From NCBI GenBank assembly GCA_019187495.1, contig JABAQN010000003.1, positions 62,001-126,000 of the forward strand: 64,000 nucleotides of DNA, in the 5' to 3' direction. This stretch comes from Steroidobacteraceae bacterium (GTDB taxonomy: Bacteria > Pseudomonadota > Gammaproteobacteria > Steroidobacterales > Steroidobacteraceae). The translations under genes and the position numbers were made by a program. Positions 1-8,998 of this stretch are shown piece by piece; within the stretch, counting starts at the first letter, position 1; each line of letters starts with the position of its first letter. The notes beneath the pieces are model-generated. The model made no database searches. It saw only the letters and a program-made list of their open reading frames with translations, and was not told the DNA's origin.

Positions 1-180
1 CTCGAGTTCCAGGGCGCGATCGCGCAGCGGCACGATGTCTCCGGAATAGGCGAGCTGGGCGCGGGCGCTCTGGTGCTCCCAGTGGAGCACGATGGTCGTG
101 AACAGGCCGAGTCCGACGAGGAGTACCCCGAAACCGATTCCGAGGCGAGTGCCCAACGACAAGTCGACTTTGCGCTTCAC
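1..180 (-). CDS. N-terminus of a membrane-bound receptor (chemoreceptor or sensor kinase type), partial
   Basis: The gene runs off the left edge; only its first 60 codons are visible. Translation starts at GTG 180, with a GGGAGAGG ribosome site just upstream. The product begins VKRKVDLSLGTRLGIGFG, followed by one hydrophobic segment (about residues 13-33) and the start of a polar extracytoplasmic part. A short basic leader with a GTRLGxGFG-type run into a transmembrane helix is common in methyl-accepting chemotaxis proteins and four-helix-bundle sensor kinases. The signalling domain lies outside the window, so the type cannot be decided. It is divergent from the TetR-type gene. Confidence 0.6.
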   Translation of the reverse strand, partial: MKRKVDLSLGTRLGIGFGVLLVGLGLFTTIVLHWEHQSARAQLAYSGDIVPLRDRALELE

Positions 181-314
181 GCGCCTCTCCCAGCGTGCGC
201 GACGGGCCCCGCACAGTACCCGCGCGCATGGCGACAGAAGTTCCGCTCATTCTAGCCGGAAACTGCCGCGGACCGGCAGGCGAGCGGAGCGCCACGCGCG
301 AGGTCCGCCCGTCG

Positions 315-344
315 TTGCATTTGCAAGCAGACAGGTGCTAGAGT
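315..344 (+). promoter_or_regulatory. Candidate promoter of the TetR/export operon
   Basis: TTGCAT (315-320) and TAGAGT (339-344) are 18 bases apart and would start transcription near 351. They lie in the 196-base gap between the divergent receptor gene and the TetR gene, which otherwise shows nothing I recognise. The hexamers match the sigma-70 consensus only partly (4 of 6 for the -10). Confidence 0.4.
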
Positions 345-358
345 AGTAATTGATTACT
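345..358. promoter_or_regulatory. Palindromic operator candidate for the TetR-family regulator
   Basis: AGTAATTGATTACT is a perfect inverted repeat (6-base arms, 2-base centre) directly downstream of the candidate -10 box and 19 bases before the regulator's start codon. TetR-family repressors usually bind such palindromes over their own promoter. Binding here would block the predicted start site of the whole operon. The assignment is inferred from position and symmetry. Confidence 0.55.
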
Positions 359-376
359 CACTTGTTGGAGAACCGG

Positions 377-982
377 ATGGTGAACGAACGCCCGCCACAC
401 CTGCCCGCCGATGAACGCCGCGCGGCCACGGTGCAAGCCGTCGTCGATCTCGCCGCCGAGCAGAATCCGGCCGAGATCACCACCGCCGCCATCGCCGATC
501 GAATGGGCCTGACCCAGGGAGCGCTGTTTCGCCACTTCCCGACCAAGGACGCGATCCTGGAAGCCGCGATGTCGTGGGTCAGCGAACGCTTGCTGGCGCG
601 CATCGACGAGGCCGCCGCCGCCGCGTCCGCCGGCGCGGCGCTCGAAGCGATGTTCATGGCGCACATCGATTTCGTGGCGAAGCATCCCGGGGTGCCGCGC
701 ATGTTGTTTGGAGAGTTGCAGCGCCCGGGCGAAACGCTCGCGAAGCGAATGGTGCAGACCCTGATTCGCCGCTATGAGCAGCGGCTGCGCCGCATCATGG
801 AGGCGGGCAAGGAACAGGGTGAGTTGGACGCGGGGCTCGACGTGGATGCCGCCGCCGTGCTGTTCATCGGCACGATTCAGGGTCTCGTCATGCAATCGCT
901 GCTCGCCGGCAAGGTCAGCCGGATCCGCCGGCACGCGCCGGCTGTCTTCGCCATCTATCGCCGCGGCATCGGTGCGCCATGA
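377..982 (+). CDS. cecR: TetR/AcrR-family regulator of the YbhGFSR-like exporter (CecR-like)
   Basis: A 201-residue regulator with an N-terminal helix-turn-helix (around ITTAAIADRMGLTQGALFRH) followed by FPTKDAILEA, the usual TetR helix 3-4 signature, and an all-helical ligand-binding half. I start at ATG 377 because GGAG lies 6 bases upstream; a TTG at 350 would add nine residues but overlaps the palindrome. The stop overlaps the next start by ATGA. The order regulator, HlyD, double ATPase, permease, permease equals E. coli cecR(ybiH)-ybhGFSR, so it probably represses this exporter in response to a toxic compound. The inducer is unknown. Confidence 0.85.
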   Translation: MVNERPPHLPADERRAATVQAVVDLAAEQNPAEITTAAIADRMGLTQGALFRHFPTKDAILEAAMSWVSERLLARIDEAAAAASAGAALEAMFMAHIDFVAKHPGVPRMLFGELQRPGETLAKRMVQTLIRRYEQRLRRIMEAGKEQGELDAGLDVDAAAVLFIGTIQGLVMQSLLAGKVSRIRRHAPAVFAIYRRGIGAP

Positions 983-2019
983 GCGGGGTGGTTCCGGGCC
1001 GCGCGGCGAAGGCGGCAATCGTCATCGCCGCCGTCCTGGTCGTGGGCGGCGGCGCGGCGTACTTTTGGTCGCAGCGCATCGATGGGAGCAGCGATCCGCT
1101 GCGGCTCTACGGCAACGTCGACATCCGCGAGGTGCAGCTGGCGTTTCGCCAGCCGGGTCGCCTGGCGGAGATGGCTTTCGACGAAGGCGATGCCGTCCGC
1201 GTCGGCACGCGGCTGGCCGCTCTCGATGCGCAGCCCTATCGTGAAGCCCTTGCAGCCGCCTCGGCCGCCGCGCAGGTGGCGGAGGCGGAACTCGCGAAGC
1301 TGCGCCGAGGTCTCCGACCACAGGAAATCAAGCAGGCGAAGGAGACCCTGAAGCAGGCGCAGGCCGTCGCCGAAGACGCCGAGCGCAACTACCTGCGCCA
1401 AAGCAGCCTGCTCGCGTCGGGCGCGAGCAGTGCAAGGACCGTCGATGGGGCCCGCGCGGCCCGCGACCAGGCCGCCGCTCGCGTCGAGGCCGCAAAGGCC
1501 GCGCTGTCCCAGGCTTCAGAGGGCTTTCGCGAGGAGGACATTGCAGCCGGCGAGGCACGCCTCGCCGCCGCGCGTGCTGCCGAGGCGCTGGCCACGACCG
1601 CACTCGCGGACACGGAGTTGCAGGCGCCGAGCGATGGCACGGTGATCGCGCGGGTGCGTGAACCGGGCAGCATGGTCACGAGCCAGAGCACCGTGTACAG
1701 CCTGAGCCTGGACAAGCCTGTATACGTGCGTGCCTACGTGGGCGAGCCGGACCTGGGACGCGTCGCGCCAGGCGGCGCGGTGCGCGTCACGAGTGACTCC
1801 TCCGGCAAGGTTTACCACGGACGGATCGGCTTCATATCGTCGCGCGCCGAGTTCACGCCGAAGACGGTCGAAACCACCGATCTGCGTACGGACCTCGTGT
1901 ATCGCCTGCGCATCGTCATCGACGAGGCCGATCGCGACAGCGCATTGCGCCAGGGCATGCCGGTGACGATCGAGGTCGACGTCGAGTCCGGCACCGGCAA
2001 GAGTGCACGTGGACGCTGA
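979..2019 (+). CDS. ybhG: HlyD/YbhG-type periplasmic adaptor of an ABC export system
   Basis: A 346-residue membrane-fusion protein. It has an N-terminal signal-anchor (about residues 11-30), a biotinyl-lipoyl half beginning near GNVDIREVQLAFRQPGRLAE, a long alanine/glutamate-rich coiled-coil hairpin (about 85-210), the second lipoyl half (LQAPSDGTVIARVREPG) and a beta-barrel domain. This order is standard for RND/ABC adaptor proteins. It would link the inner-membrane ABC permeases to the outer-membrane factor encoded four genes downstream. It overlaps the regulator by four bases. Confidence 0.88.
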   Translation: MSGVVPGRAAKAAIVIAAVLVVGGGAAYFWSQRIDGSSDPLRLYGNVDIREVQLAFRQPGRLAEMAFDEGDAVRVGTRLAALDAQPYREALAAASAAAQVAEAELAKLRRGLRPQEIKQAKETLKQAQAVAEDAERNYLRQSSLLASGASSARTVDGARAARDQAAARVEAAKAALSQASEGFREEDIAAGEARLAAARAAEALATTALADTELQAPSDGTVIARVREPGSMVTSQSTVYSLSLDKPVYVRAYVGEPDLGRVAPGGAVRVTSDSSGKVYHGRIGFISSRAEFTPKTVETTDLRTDLVYRLRIVIDEADRDSALRQGMPVTIEVDVESGTGKSARGR

Positions 2020-2020
2020 G

Positions 2021-3796
2021 ATGCCCTCGAGCGCCGTCACGGCAGGCACGCCGCAGGCAGCGCACGCCGACGCCGCGGCCGTAGTCATCGACGGCGTGGT
2101 CAAGCATTTCGGCCACGTCCATGCCCTGCGGTCGATCACCGCGCGCATCCATTACGGGCGACTGACCGGTCTCGTGGGCCCGGACGGCGCCGGCAAGACG
2201 ACTTTGATGCGTATCCTCGCCGGCCTGCTCGTGCCAAACGCCGGCCATGCGACTCTGGCCGGACATGACGTGGTGCGGGACAACGACGCCATCCATGTCG
2301 CGAGCGGTTACATGCCGCAGCGCTTCGGCCTGTACGAAGACCTTTCGGTGATGGAGAACCTGCGGCTGTATGCGCAACTGCGCGGCCTCGACGCCGATCG
2401 CCACGCCGGCCTGTTCGCCGACTTGCTCGAGTTCACGCGGCTCGGTCCCTTCACCGCGCGACTGGCCGGAAAACTTTCCGGCGGGATGAAACAGAAGCTC
2501 GGTCTCGCCTGTGCGCTCATGGCGCGACCCAGGGTCCTGCTGCTGGACGAACCCGGAGTGGGAGTCGATCCGGTGAGCCGCCAGGAGTTGTGGCGCATGG
2601 TGCAGGCGCTCACCGACGAGGGCATGGCCGTCGTCTGGTCCACCGCCTATCTCGACGAGGCCGAGCGCTGTGAAAGCGTGCTGTTGCTGAACCAGGGGCA
2701 GCTGCTGTTTGACGGCCCGCCCCGGGAATTGACCGCGCAACTCGAGGGTCGCAGTTTCCGCCTCGAAGACGTCGGCGCCGGCCGCCGCGCGATCCTCGCC
2801 GAGGCGCTCGGCCTCGACAGCGTGAGCGATGGCGTGATCCAGGGAGCCGGCGTGCGGGTCGTGTTGCGCGCGGGCGCCCCGGTCGAGCCGGTCGCGGCAC
2901 TGGCCGATGCGGCGCAGCTGCAACTGACGCCGGTGCCGGCGCGCTTCGAGGACGCTTTCATCGATCTGCTGGGCGGTGGTCCCGGTGGCAGTTCGGCACT
3001 CGCCGAGCGTCTGCCGCCGGTCGAACTCGGTTCGGATATCGCAGTGTCGTGCCGGAACCTGACCAAGCGCTTCGGCGACTTCACCGCCACCGACAACGTG
3101 AGCTTCGACGTGCACAAGGGCGAGATTTTCGGCCTCCTCGGCCCCAACGGCGCCGGCAAGTCCACGACCTTCAAGATGCTTTGTGGCCTGCTCCGGCCAA
3201 CCGCCGGCGAGGCCCATGTGGTCGGACACGACCTGCGCCGGGCCAGCGGCGCAGCGAAGAGCCGGCTCGGCTACATGGCGCAGAAATTCTCGCTCTACGG
3301 CCTGCTCTCGGTGCGCCAGAACCTGGAATTCTCGGCCGGGGTGTATCAGCTGGAGGGGGATACGCGGCGCGAGCGCATCGCGGAAATGATCGAAACCTTC
3401 GATCTGGGCGACTGGCTGTCCGCAACGCCCGACTCCCTGCCACTCGGGCACAAACAGCGCCTCGCGCTGGCGTGCGCACTGATGCACCGGCCGCCGGTGC
3501 TGTTTCTGGATGAACCGACTTCCGGCGTCGACCCGATCACGCGCCGTGAGTTCTGGACCCACATCAACGGTCTCGCACGCAAGGGCGTGACCATCATGGT
3601 CACGACACATTTCATGGACGAGGCCGAATACTGTGATCGTGTCGCCATGCTTTCCCGCGCGCGACTGATCGCTCTCGACACGCCCGACGCGCTGAAGCGC
3701 ACCGCCGCCCGGGCCGGACGGGCGGATCCAACGATGGAGGATGCATTCATTCATCTGGTGGAATCGGCCGACCTCGAACTGGCGGGAACCGCATGA
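2021..3796 (+). CDS. ybhF: Tandem ATP-binding ABC exporter subunit (YbhF-like)
   Basis: Two nucleotide-binding domains in one 591-residue chain. The first has Walker A GPDGAGKTT, signature LSGGMKQKL and Walker B VLLLDEPGVGVDP. The second has GPNGAGKST, a changed signature LPLGHKQRL and VLFLDEPTSGVDP. Double ATPases with an LPLG-type second signature are typical of YbhF, and each half would pair with one of the next two permeases. I chose ATG 2021, one base after the adaptor's stop; in-frame GTG codons at 2003 and 2009 are possible alternatives. It ends in an ATGA overlap with the first permease. Confidence 0.9.
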   Translation: MPSSAVTAGTPQAAHADAAAVVIDGVVKHFGHVHALRSITARIHYGRLTGLVGPDGAGKTTLMRILAGLLVPNAGHATLAGHDVVRDNDAIHVASGYMPQRFGLYEDLSVMENLRLYAQLRGLDADRHAGLFADLLEFTRLGPFTARLAGKLSGGMKQKLGLACALMARPRVLLLDEPGVGVDPVSRQELWRMVQALTDEGMAVVWSTAYLDEAERCESVLLLNQGQLLFDGPPRELTAQLEGRSFRLEDVGAGRRAILAEALGLDSVSDGVIQGAGVRVVLRAGAPVEPVAALADAAQLQLTPVPARFEDAFIDLLGGGPGGSSALAERLPPVELGSDIAVSCRNLTKRFGDFTATDNVSFDVHKGEIFGLLGPNGAGKSTTFKMLCGLLRPTAGEAHVVGHDLRRASGAAKSRLGYMAQKFSLYGLLSVRQNLEFSAGVYQLEGDTRRERIAEMIETFDLGDWLSATPDSLPLGHKQRLALACALMHRPPVLFLDEPTSGVDPITRREFWTHINGLARKGVTIMVTTHFMDEAEYCDRVAMLSRARLIALDTPDALKRTAARAGRADPTMEDAFIHLVESADLELAGTA

Positions 3797-4908
3797 ACGC
3801 CGTCTCACAGCGCCTGTCTGCCCTGGTCTACAAGGAGAGCCTGCAGGCGCTGCGTGATCCTTCGACACTGTTGATCGCATTCGCGCTACCAGTGGTGCTG
3901 TTGTTCCTGTTTGCCTATGCGGTCTCGCTCGATGCCAGGGATGTCCGTATCGGCGTGGTGCTGGAATCGGAGGGAGCGTCCGCCCAGGCGCTGGCTGCGG
4001 CTTTTTCCGGCACCCGCTATCTCGACCCGCGCTTTGTCCACGACCGACGCGAGGTGGCAGACAAGCTCATCTCGGGCGAGCTGCGCGGTTATGTGGTCAT
4101 CCCCCACGATTTCGAACAGCGTCTGGCGGGGCGGGGCAGCGTGCCGCTGGTGCAGATCATCACCGATGGCTCCTATCCGAATACCGCCAATTACGTGGAA
4201 AACTACGCGCGGGGCGTGGTGCAGACCTGGCGTGCAGGGCTCGATGTCGCCGCGCCACCGCAGACGGTCGCGCTCGAGCCCCGCTACTGGTTCAACGCCG
4301 AACTCGAGAGCCGCCGCGCGCTGATTCCGGGCGCCATTGCCATCGTCATGACCATCATCGGCACGATGCTCACCGCGCTCGTCGTGGCGCGCGAGTGGGA
4401 GCGCGGGACCATGGAGGCGGTGCTGTCGACGCCCGCCTCGGTGGTGGAGATCCTGATCGGCAAGCTGCTGCCGTATTTCACGCTCGGCATGCTGGCGACG
4501 CTGGGAGCCGCGGCCCTGGCCGTATTCGTTTTCGACGTGCCGTTGCGCGGCTCGCTCGCGGCGCTGCTGCTGCTGTCGGCGGTGTTCATGGTACCGGCGC
4601 TCGGTCAGGGATTGCTCATTTCATCGCTTGCGCGCAACCAGTTCCTGGCGGCGCAGATCGCGCTGTTCACCGGCTTCCTGCCGTCTTTCATGCTGTCGGG
4701 TTTCCTGTACGAGATCGACGCGATGCCGGCGCCGGTCCGCGCCATCACCAGGCTGATTCCGGCACGCTATTTCGTCGATTCACTGAAGACGGCATTCCTG
4801 GCCGGCGATATCTGGGCGGTGTTCATTCCTGATGTGCTGGCGATGGCGACGATCGGCGGGCTGTTCTTCTGGCTGGCCAGACGCGCCACGCGCAAGAACC
4901 TCGAGTAG
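3793..4908 (+). CDS. ybhS: ABC-2 type permease (YbhS-like)
   Basis: A 371-residue ABC-2 membrane protein: one transmembrane helix near the N-terminus (after LQALRDPSTLLIAF), a large extracytoplasmic domain (about residues 45-175), then five hydrophobic segments. The motif EWERGTMEAVLSTP between the second and third helices is the characteristic ABC-2 cytoplasmic element. It starts four bases inside the ATPase gene and is followed after four bases by the second permease. Length and order match E. coli YbhS. The transported compound cannot be read from sequence. Confidence 0.9.
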   Translation: MNAVSQRLSALVYKESLQALRDPSTLLIAFALPVVLLFLFAYAVSLDARDVRIGVVLESEGASAQALAAAFSGTRYLDPRFVHDRREVADKLISGELRGYVVIPHDFEQRLAGRGSVPLVQIITDGSYPNTANYVENYARGVVQTWRAGLDVAAPPQTVALEPRYWFNAELESRRALIPGAIAIVMTIIGTMLTALVVAREWERGTMEAVLSTPASVVEILIGKLLPYFTLGMLATLGAAALAVFVFDVPLRGSLAALLLLSAVFMVPALGQGLLISSLARNQFLAAQIALFTGFLPSFMLSGFLYEIDAMPAPVRAITRLIPARYFVDSLKTAFLAGDIWAVFIPDVLAMATIGGLFFWLARRATRKNLE

Positions 4909-4912
4909 CACC

Positions 4913-6031
4913 GTGTTCACCGCGGCATTGAACTTCACCCGTCTGCGCGCCCAGTTCATCAAGGAGGCGCTCAGCATCCTGCGCGATCCGCGCAGCCGCA
5001 TGGTCGTGTTCGTGCCGCCCATCCTGCAGCTGCTGGTCTTCGCGTCGGCCGCAACGCTCGAAGTTCGCAATGTCGATATCGCCGTGTACGACCAGGACGC
5101 GGGCCGCTGGTCGCACGAACTGGTCCAGCGGCTCGAGCGCGCCCACTTCATCGCCCGGGTGCGGCATGTGGACAGCGAGCGGAGCCTGCACGACTTGCTC
5201 GACCACGGCGAGGTAATTGCGGCGCTCGACATACCCGTCGATTTCTCGCGCGGGGTCGCCGCCGGTGCCGGCGGCCGCGTACAGGTGCTGGTCGACGGCA
5301 GGCGCAGTAACTCCGGCCAGATCACTGTTGCCTATCTTTCCACGATCGCCGCCGAGATGGGTGCCGAGGTCGAGCCGGACGCGCTGTCGCCGACGCCGGC
5401 GGTCGTGCGTCACTGGTTCAATCCGAACCTGATCTACCGCTGGTTCATCGTGCCGGGCCTCACCGGCATCCTGGCGTTGTTCAGCGCGCTCCTGATCACC
5501 TCGCTCTCCATTGCCCGCGAACGCGAACTCGGCACCTTCGACCAGTTGCTGGTGTCGCCCACGTCGACGCCGGAAATAATCATCTCCAAGTCACTTCCGG
5601 CGCTCGCGATCGGTACGCTGCTGGGCCTCCTCATGGTCGCGGCGGGCGTGTTCCTGTTCCGCATTCCATTTACGGGCTCGTTCGGGCTGCTGCTCCTAGG
5701 TCTCGTGCTCTTCATCCTGTCGGTGGTCGGCATCGGGCTGATGATCTCGGCGGTCAGCATGACCCAGCAGCAGGCCATCCTGGGCGCATTCAGCATTGGC
5801 GTGCCGGCAGTGCTGATTTCGGGATTTGCCACGCCGGTCGAGAACATGCCCGTGTTCCTTCAATGGCTGGCGCAGGCCATTCCGTTGACCCATTTTCTCG
5901 CCATTGTCGAAGGCAGTTTCCTCAAGGCTATGCCACCGGGCGACGTTCTCGCCAGCCTCTGGCCGCTCCTGGTCATCGCCTTGGGCACGCTGACGACGGC
6001 AACCCTGTTCGTTCGAGGACGCTTGCGATGA
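4913..6031 (+). CDS. ybhR: ABC-2 type permease (YbhR-like)
   Basis: The second, 372-residue permease, with the same plan: N-terminal helix, extracytoplasmic domain, five C-terminal helices and the ABC-2 motif RERELGTFDQLLVSP. I start at GTG 4913, five bases after the previous stop, because the open frame upstream is only the alternate frame of ybhS. The stretch AATLEVRNVDIAVYDQD closely resembles the E. coli YbhR N-terminal region as I remember it. YbhR and YbhS presumably form the heterodimeric membrane part. The stop overlaps the outer-membrane-factor start by ATGA. Confidence 0.9.
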   Translation: MFTAALNFTRLRAQFIKEALSILRDPRSRMVVFVPPILQLLVFASAATLEVRNVDIAVYDQDAGRWSHELVQRLERAHFIARVRHVDSERSLHDLLDHGEVIAALDIPVDFSRGVAAGAGGRVQVLVDGRRSNSGQITVAYLSTIAAEMGAEVEPDALSPTPAVVRHWFNPNLIYRWFIVPGLTGILALFSALLITSLSIARERELGTFDQLLVSPTSTPEIIISKSLPALAIGTLLGLLMVAAGVFLFRIPFTGSFGLLLLGLVLFILSVVGIGLMISAVSMTQQQAILGAFSIGVPAVLISGFATPVENMPVFLQWLAQAIPLTHFLAIVEGSFLKAMPPGDVLASLWPLLVIALGTLTTATLFVRGRLR

Positions 6032-7497
6032 GATCCACCGCCCGGCGCGTCTGCTGGCGCATGTATCGACCCGTGCTGAGCCTGTCCTGCGCACTGCTGG
6101 CGGCGTGCGCGAGCGTCGGGCCGGACTACGGGGGACCGCCGCCGGTCGATGTCGGCGATGGCTGGACCTTGCCGCTCGCGAACCAGCCGGCGTCGCTGGA
6201 GCCAGCGCAGTGGTGGTCCGCGCTGGACGATCCGGTTCTCGATCGCCTGATGAGCGCTGCGCTGGCGCAGAATCCCGATTTGCGCCAGGCCGCGGCACGC
6301 ATCGACGAGGCTCGCGCCGTGCGCGATCGCGTCGCCGGTGAGCGGCTGCCCGCTGTCGAAGCGCGGGTGAGCGCCAACCGGCGCCGGCAGAGCGAGAACG
6401 GGCCGTTGCCGATCGGCGCCATTCCCGGCCTCGACGCGACGCAAAGCATTCACGATGCCGGCTTCGACGCCGCCTGGGAAGCCGACCTGTTCGGCGCCAG
6501 GCGGCGCGCTCTGGAAGGTGCGGGCGCCCGCCTGCAGGTGACCGAGGCCGAAGCGCAGGGAGTGCGCATGAGCATCGTCGCCGAGGTCGCACGCACCTGG
6601 TTCACTGCGGTCGGCGCAGGACGCGAGTTGCAAGCGCAGCGCGCGGCACTCGCCACACTGCAACAGACGCTGGATCTCGTGCGCCTGCGGCATGCAGCGG
6701 GTGATGCATCGGCGGCCGACGTGGATGCGGCAGACGCGCAGTGGGCGGCGGCCAACGCGCTGTTGCCGGGGCTCGAATCGCGCCAGCGCGCTGCCGTGCT
6801 CGGCCTCGGCGTGCTGCTCGGTGCGCCGCCGGAGCGTGAGCTGGCGCTGCTCGATGCCGTACTCGCTCCGTGCAAGCTGCGGGCGTTGCCGGTGGGCGAG
6901 CGCGCCGACGTGCTGCGGCGACGTCCTGACGTGCTGGCTGCGGAGCGGCGACTCGCGGCGAGCTCGGCCGATATCGGTGTCGCGACGGCCGAGCTGTTCC
7001 CGAAACTCTCGATCGGCGCAGGGGGTGGCTTTCAATCGCTCGAGACCGGCAACTGGTTCGATGCGTCCAGCTCGCGTTTCTCCATCCTGCCGATGGTCTC
7101 CTGGCGGCTGCTCGACGGCGGGCGCGTGCGTGCCGAGATCCGGGCGCGTGAAGCGGCCGCACGGCAAGCTGCACTCGCGTACGAGCAGGCGGTGCTCGGG
7201 GCGCTGGGTGACGCCGAGCGCGCGCTCGGCGCCTACCACGGCGCGCTGGACACGCTCGAGCGGCGCTCGATGGCACGGGACGCGGCACGGGCGAGCCACG
7301 GCCGCGCCTTGGCGCGCTACGCCGCGGGCGATATCGCCCTGGTCGAACTGCTCGCCGCCGAACGCAGCGGGCACGAGGCGCAGACCATGGTTGTGCGTGC
7401 CCACACCAGCGCCGCCTTGCAACTCGTGGCGCTGTACAAGGCGCTCGGCGGCGGATGGGAGGCGCCCGCAGCGATGCCGCAGCGCTCGATTCCATGA
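6028..7497 (+). CDS. NodT-family outer-membrane efflux lipoprotein (TolC-like)
   Basis: A 489-residue outer-membrane factor. A lipoprotein signal ends at the lipobox LLAACASVGPDY, followed by PxxxV and WWxxLDDPVLD, hallmarks of NodT/OprM-type channels. The body is helical with an internal duplication and contains the family signature VGERADVLRRRPDVLAAERRL (here near 290-310). ATG 6028 overlaps the ybhR stop; ATG 6061 is a second possible start just before the lipobox. E. coli ybhGFSR has no such gene, so this operon carries its own outer-membrane exit duct. Confidence 0.92.
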   Translation: MRSTARRVCWRMYRPVLSLSCALLAACASVGPDYGGPPPVDVGDGWTLPLANQPASLEPAQWWSALDDPVLDRLMSAALAQNPDLRQAAARIDEARAVRDRVAGERLPAVEARVSANRRRQSENGPLPIGAIPGLDATQSIHDAGFDAAWEADLFGARRRALEGAGARLQVTEAEAQGVRMSIVAEVARTWFTAVGAGRELQAQRAALATLQQTLDLVRLRHAAGDASAADVDAADAQWAAANALLPGLESRQRAAVLGLGVLLGAPPERELALLDAVLAPCKLRALPVGERADVLRRRPDVLAAERRLAASSADIGVATAELFPKLSIGAGGGFQSLETGNWFDASSSRFSILPMVSWRLLDGGRVRAEIRAREAAARQAALAYEQAVLGALGDAERALGAYHGALDTLERRSMARDAARASHGRALARYAAGDIALVELLAAERSGHEAQTMVVRAHTSAALQLVALYKALGGGWEAPAAMPQRSIP

Positions 7498-7552
7498 TCG
7501 CGCGTGGCCACGCGCACGTGCCGCCAGCGGCGATGAACGGAGTGAGCTTGTC

Positions 7553-8998
7553 GTGAAGCTGAGCTTCCTGGGCGCGGCCCGCGAAGTGACCGGATCATGC
7601 TTCCTGGTGGAAACCGCCGATACGCGCTTTCTCGTGGATTGCGGCATGGTGCAGGGCGGGCGGGCGGCGACGGCGCGCAATCGCGAGCCGTTCGCGTTCG
7701 ATCCGGCATCCATCGATTTCGTGCTGCTGACTCATGCCCACATCGATCACAGCGGGCTGTTGCCCAAACTGGCGCGCGCCGGATTCAGGGGGGTCATCCA
7801 CGCGACGCCAGCCACAGCCGACCTGCTCGGTGTGATGCTGCCCGACAGCGCGCACATCCAGGAGAGCGATGCGAAGCGCGCTGCCAGACGCATGCGCGGC
7901 AAGAATGTGTTACCGCCCTTGTACACGCTGCAGGATGCGCAGCAATGTCTTCGGCAGGTGCGCGGAGTGGAGTACGACCACGAGTTCGCGCCCGGTGCCG
8001 GGGTGCGCGCACGTTTTCGCGACGCCGGCCACATCCTCGGATCGGCCATCGTGGAGGTCCGGGTCACGGAACATGGTAAGCATACGAAGCTCGTGTTCAG
8101 CGGAGACCTCGGCCAACCGGGGCGGCCCATCGTTCGTGATCCCGCCCCGGTCGAGGATGCCGACATACTGGTCATCGAGTCCACATATGGCAACCGGCAA
8201 CACGGGGACTTTTCGGCAGCCGAAGAGGGGATGGCAGGGATCGTCTCGGCAGCCGAAGAGGGGATGGCAGGGATCGTCGAGACGACCCTGTTCGAGCGCG
8301 GCGGCAACGTCATCGTGCCGGCGTTTGCAGTGGGTCGAACCCAGGAAGTGCTCTATCATCTGCACCGGCTCGTGTGCGAGGGCCGATTGCGGCATCCGGC
8401 CGTGTTCGTCGATTCGCCGATGGCTGCGGAAGCGACGCGCATCACGCGCGAACATCTCGCACTGTTCGACGAGCAAGCCAGGCAGCTGGCCGGATGGCAC
8501 GCCCGCGGCGAGAATTTGCCGTACCTGCGGTTCACCGCGAGCGCCGAAGAGTCGATGGCGCTCAACCGGATCCGTTCCGGCGCCATCATCATTTCCGCCA
8601 GCGGCATGTGCGATGCCGGGCGGATCCGGCACCATCTGCGGCACAACTTGCCGCGAAGTGAATGTAGCGTCCTGTTTCCGGGTTTCCAGGCGCAGGGAAC
8701 ACTCGGACGGCGGCTGATCGATGGCGCCCGGCGCGTTCGCATTTTCGGCGAGGATATCCCGGTGCGCGCCTCGATTCACAGCGTGAACGGGCTCTCTGCG
8801 CACGCCGATTGCCACGCGCTGCTCGGTTGGACCAGCCATTTCAGGCGTCCGCCGCTGCGGACGTTCGTGGTGCACGGCGAGCCGCCAGCGGCGGAGGCTC
8901 TGGCCGAACACCTCGGACAACAACCCGGCTGGCGGGTCACGGTGCCCGCGCTCGGGGAGGCGGTGAACTGGCCGGATTCCCGGGCACTCGGCCAATGA
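7553..8998 (+). CDS. Beta-CASP metallo-beta-lactamase-fold RNA-processing nuclease-like protein
   Basis: A 481-residue protein starting at GTG 7553. It has the metallo-beta-lactamase motif HAHIDHSG, the aspartate of the SGDLGQPG motif, beta-CASP motifs A (FVDSPMA), B (SASGMCDAGRIRHH) and C (VHGEP), and the C-terminal RNA-specificity region. This architecture is that of the CPSF73/Ysh1-like MBL ribonucleases common in bacteria near stress and fermentation genes. All metal-binding motifs look intact. A perfect in-frame 33-bp tandem duplication (8213-8278) adds 11 residues just before VETTLFERGG. It stops four bases inside the LOG gene. Confidence 0.9.
   Translation: MKLSFLGAAREVTGSCFLVETADTRFLVDCGMVQGGRAATARNREPFAFDPASIDFVLLTHAHIDHSGLLPKLARAGFRGVIHATPATADLLGVMLPDSAHIQESDAKRAARRMRGKNVLPPLYTLQDAQQCLRQVRGVEYDHEFAPGAGVRARFRDAGHILGSAIVEVRVTEHGKHTKLVFSGDLGQPGRPIVRDPAPVEDADILVIESTYGNRQHGDFSAAEEGMAGIVSAAEEGMAGIVETTLFERGGNVIVPAFAVGRTQEVLYHLHRLVCEGRLRHPAVFVDSPMAAEATRITREHLALFDEQARQLAGWHARGENLPYLRFTASAEESMALNRIRSGAIIISASGMCDAGRIRHHLRHNLPRSECSVLFPGFQAQGTLGRRLIDGARRVRIFGEDIPVRASIHSVNGLSAHADCHALLGWTSHFRRPPLRTFVVHGEPPAAEALAEHLGQQPGWRVTVPALGEAVNWPDSRALGQ
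8213..8278 (+). repeat. Perfect 33-bp tandem duplication inside the beta-CASP gene
   Basis: Two identical copies, 8213-8245 and 8246-8278, each reading SAAEEGMAGIV in frame. Identity at the DNA level, including third codon positions, implies a very recent event by slippage or unequal recombination (or an assembly artefact). It sits between the YGN motif and the PAFAVGRTQ motif. Confidence 0.95.

Noticed and set aside
315-326. Second palindrome TTGCA-TT-TGCAA upstream of the TetR gene
   Set aside because: Short, and its left arm is better explained as part of the -35 element; kept only as a promoter component.
1916-3880. 654-codon open frame on the minus strand over the ybhF-like gene
   Set aside because: It is antisense to a clear double ABC ATPase; its sequence is Arg/His/Gly-rich without motifs. 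Long antisense frames are expected in GC-rich DNA.
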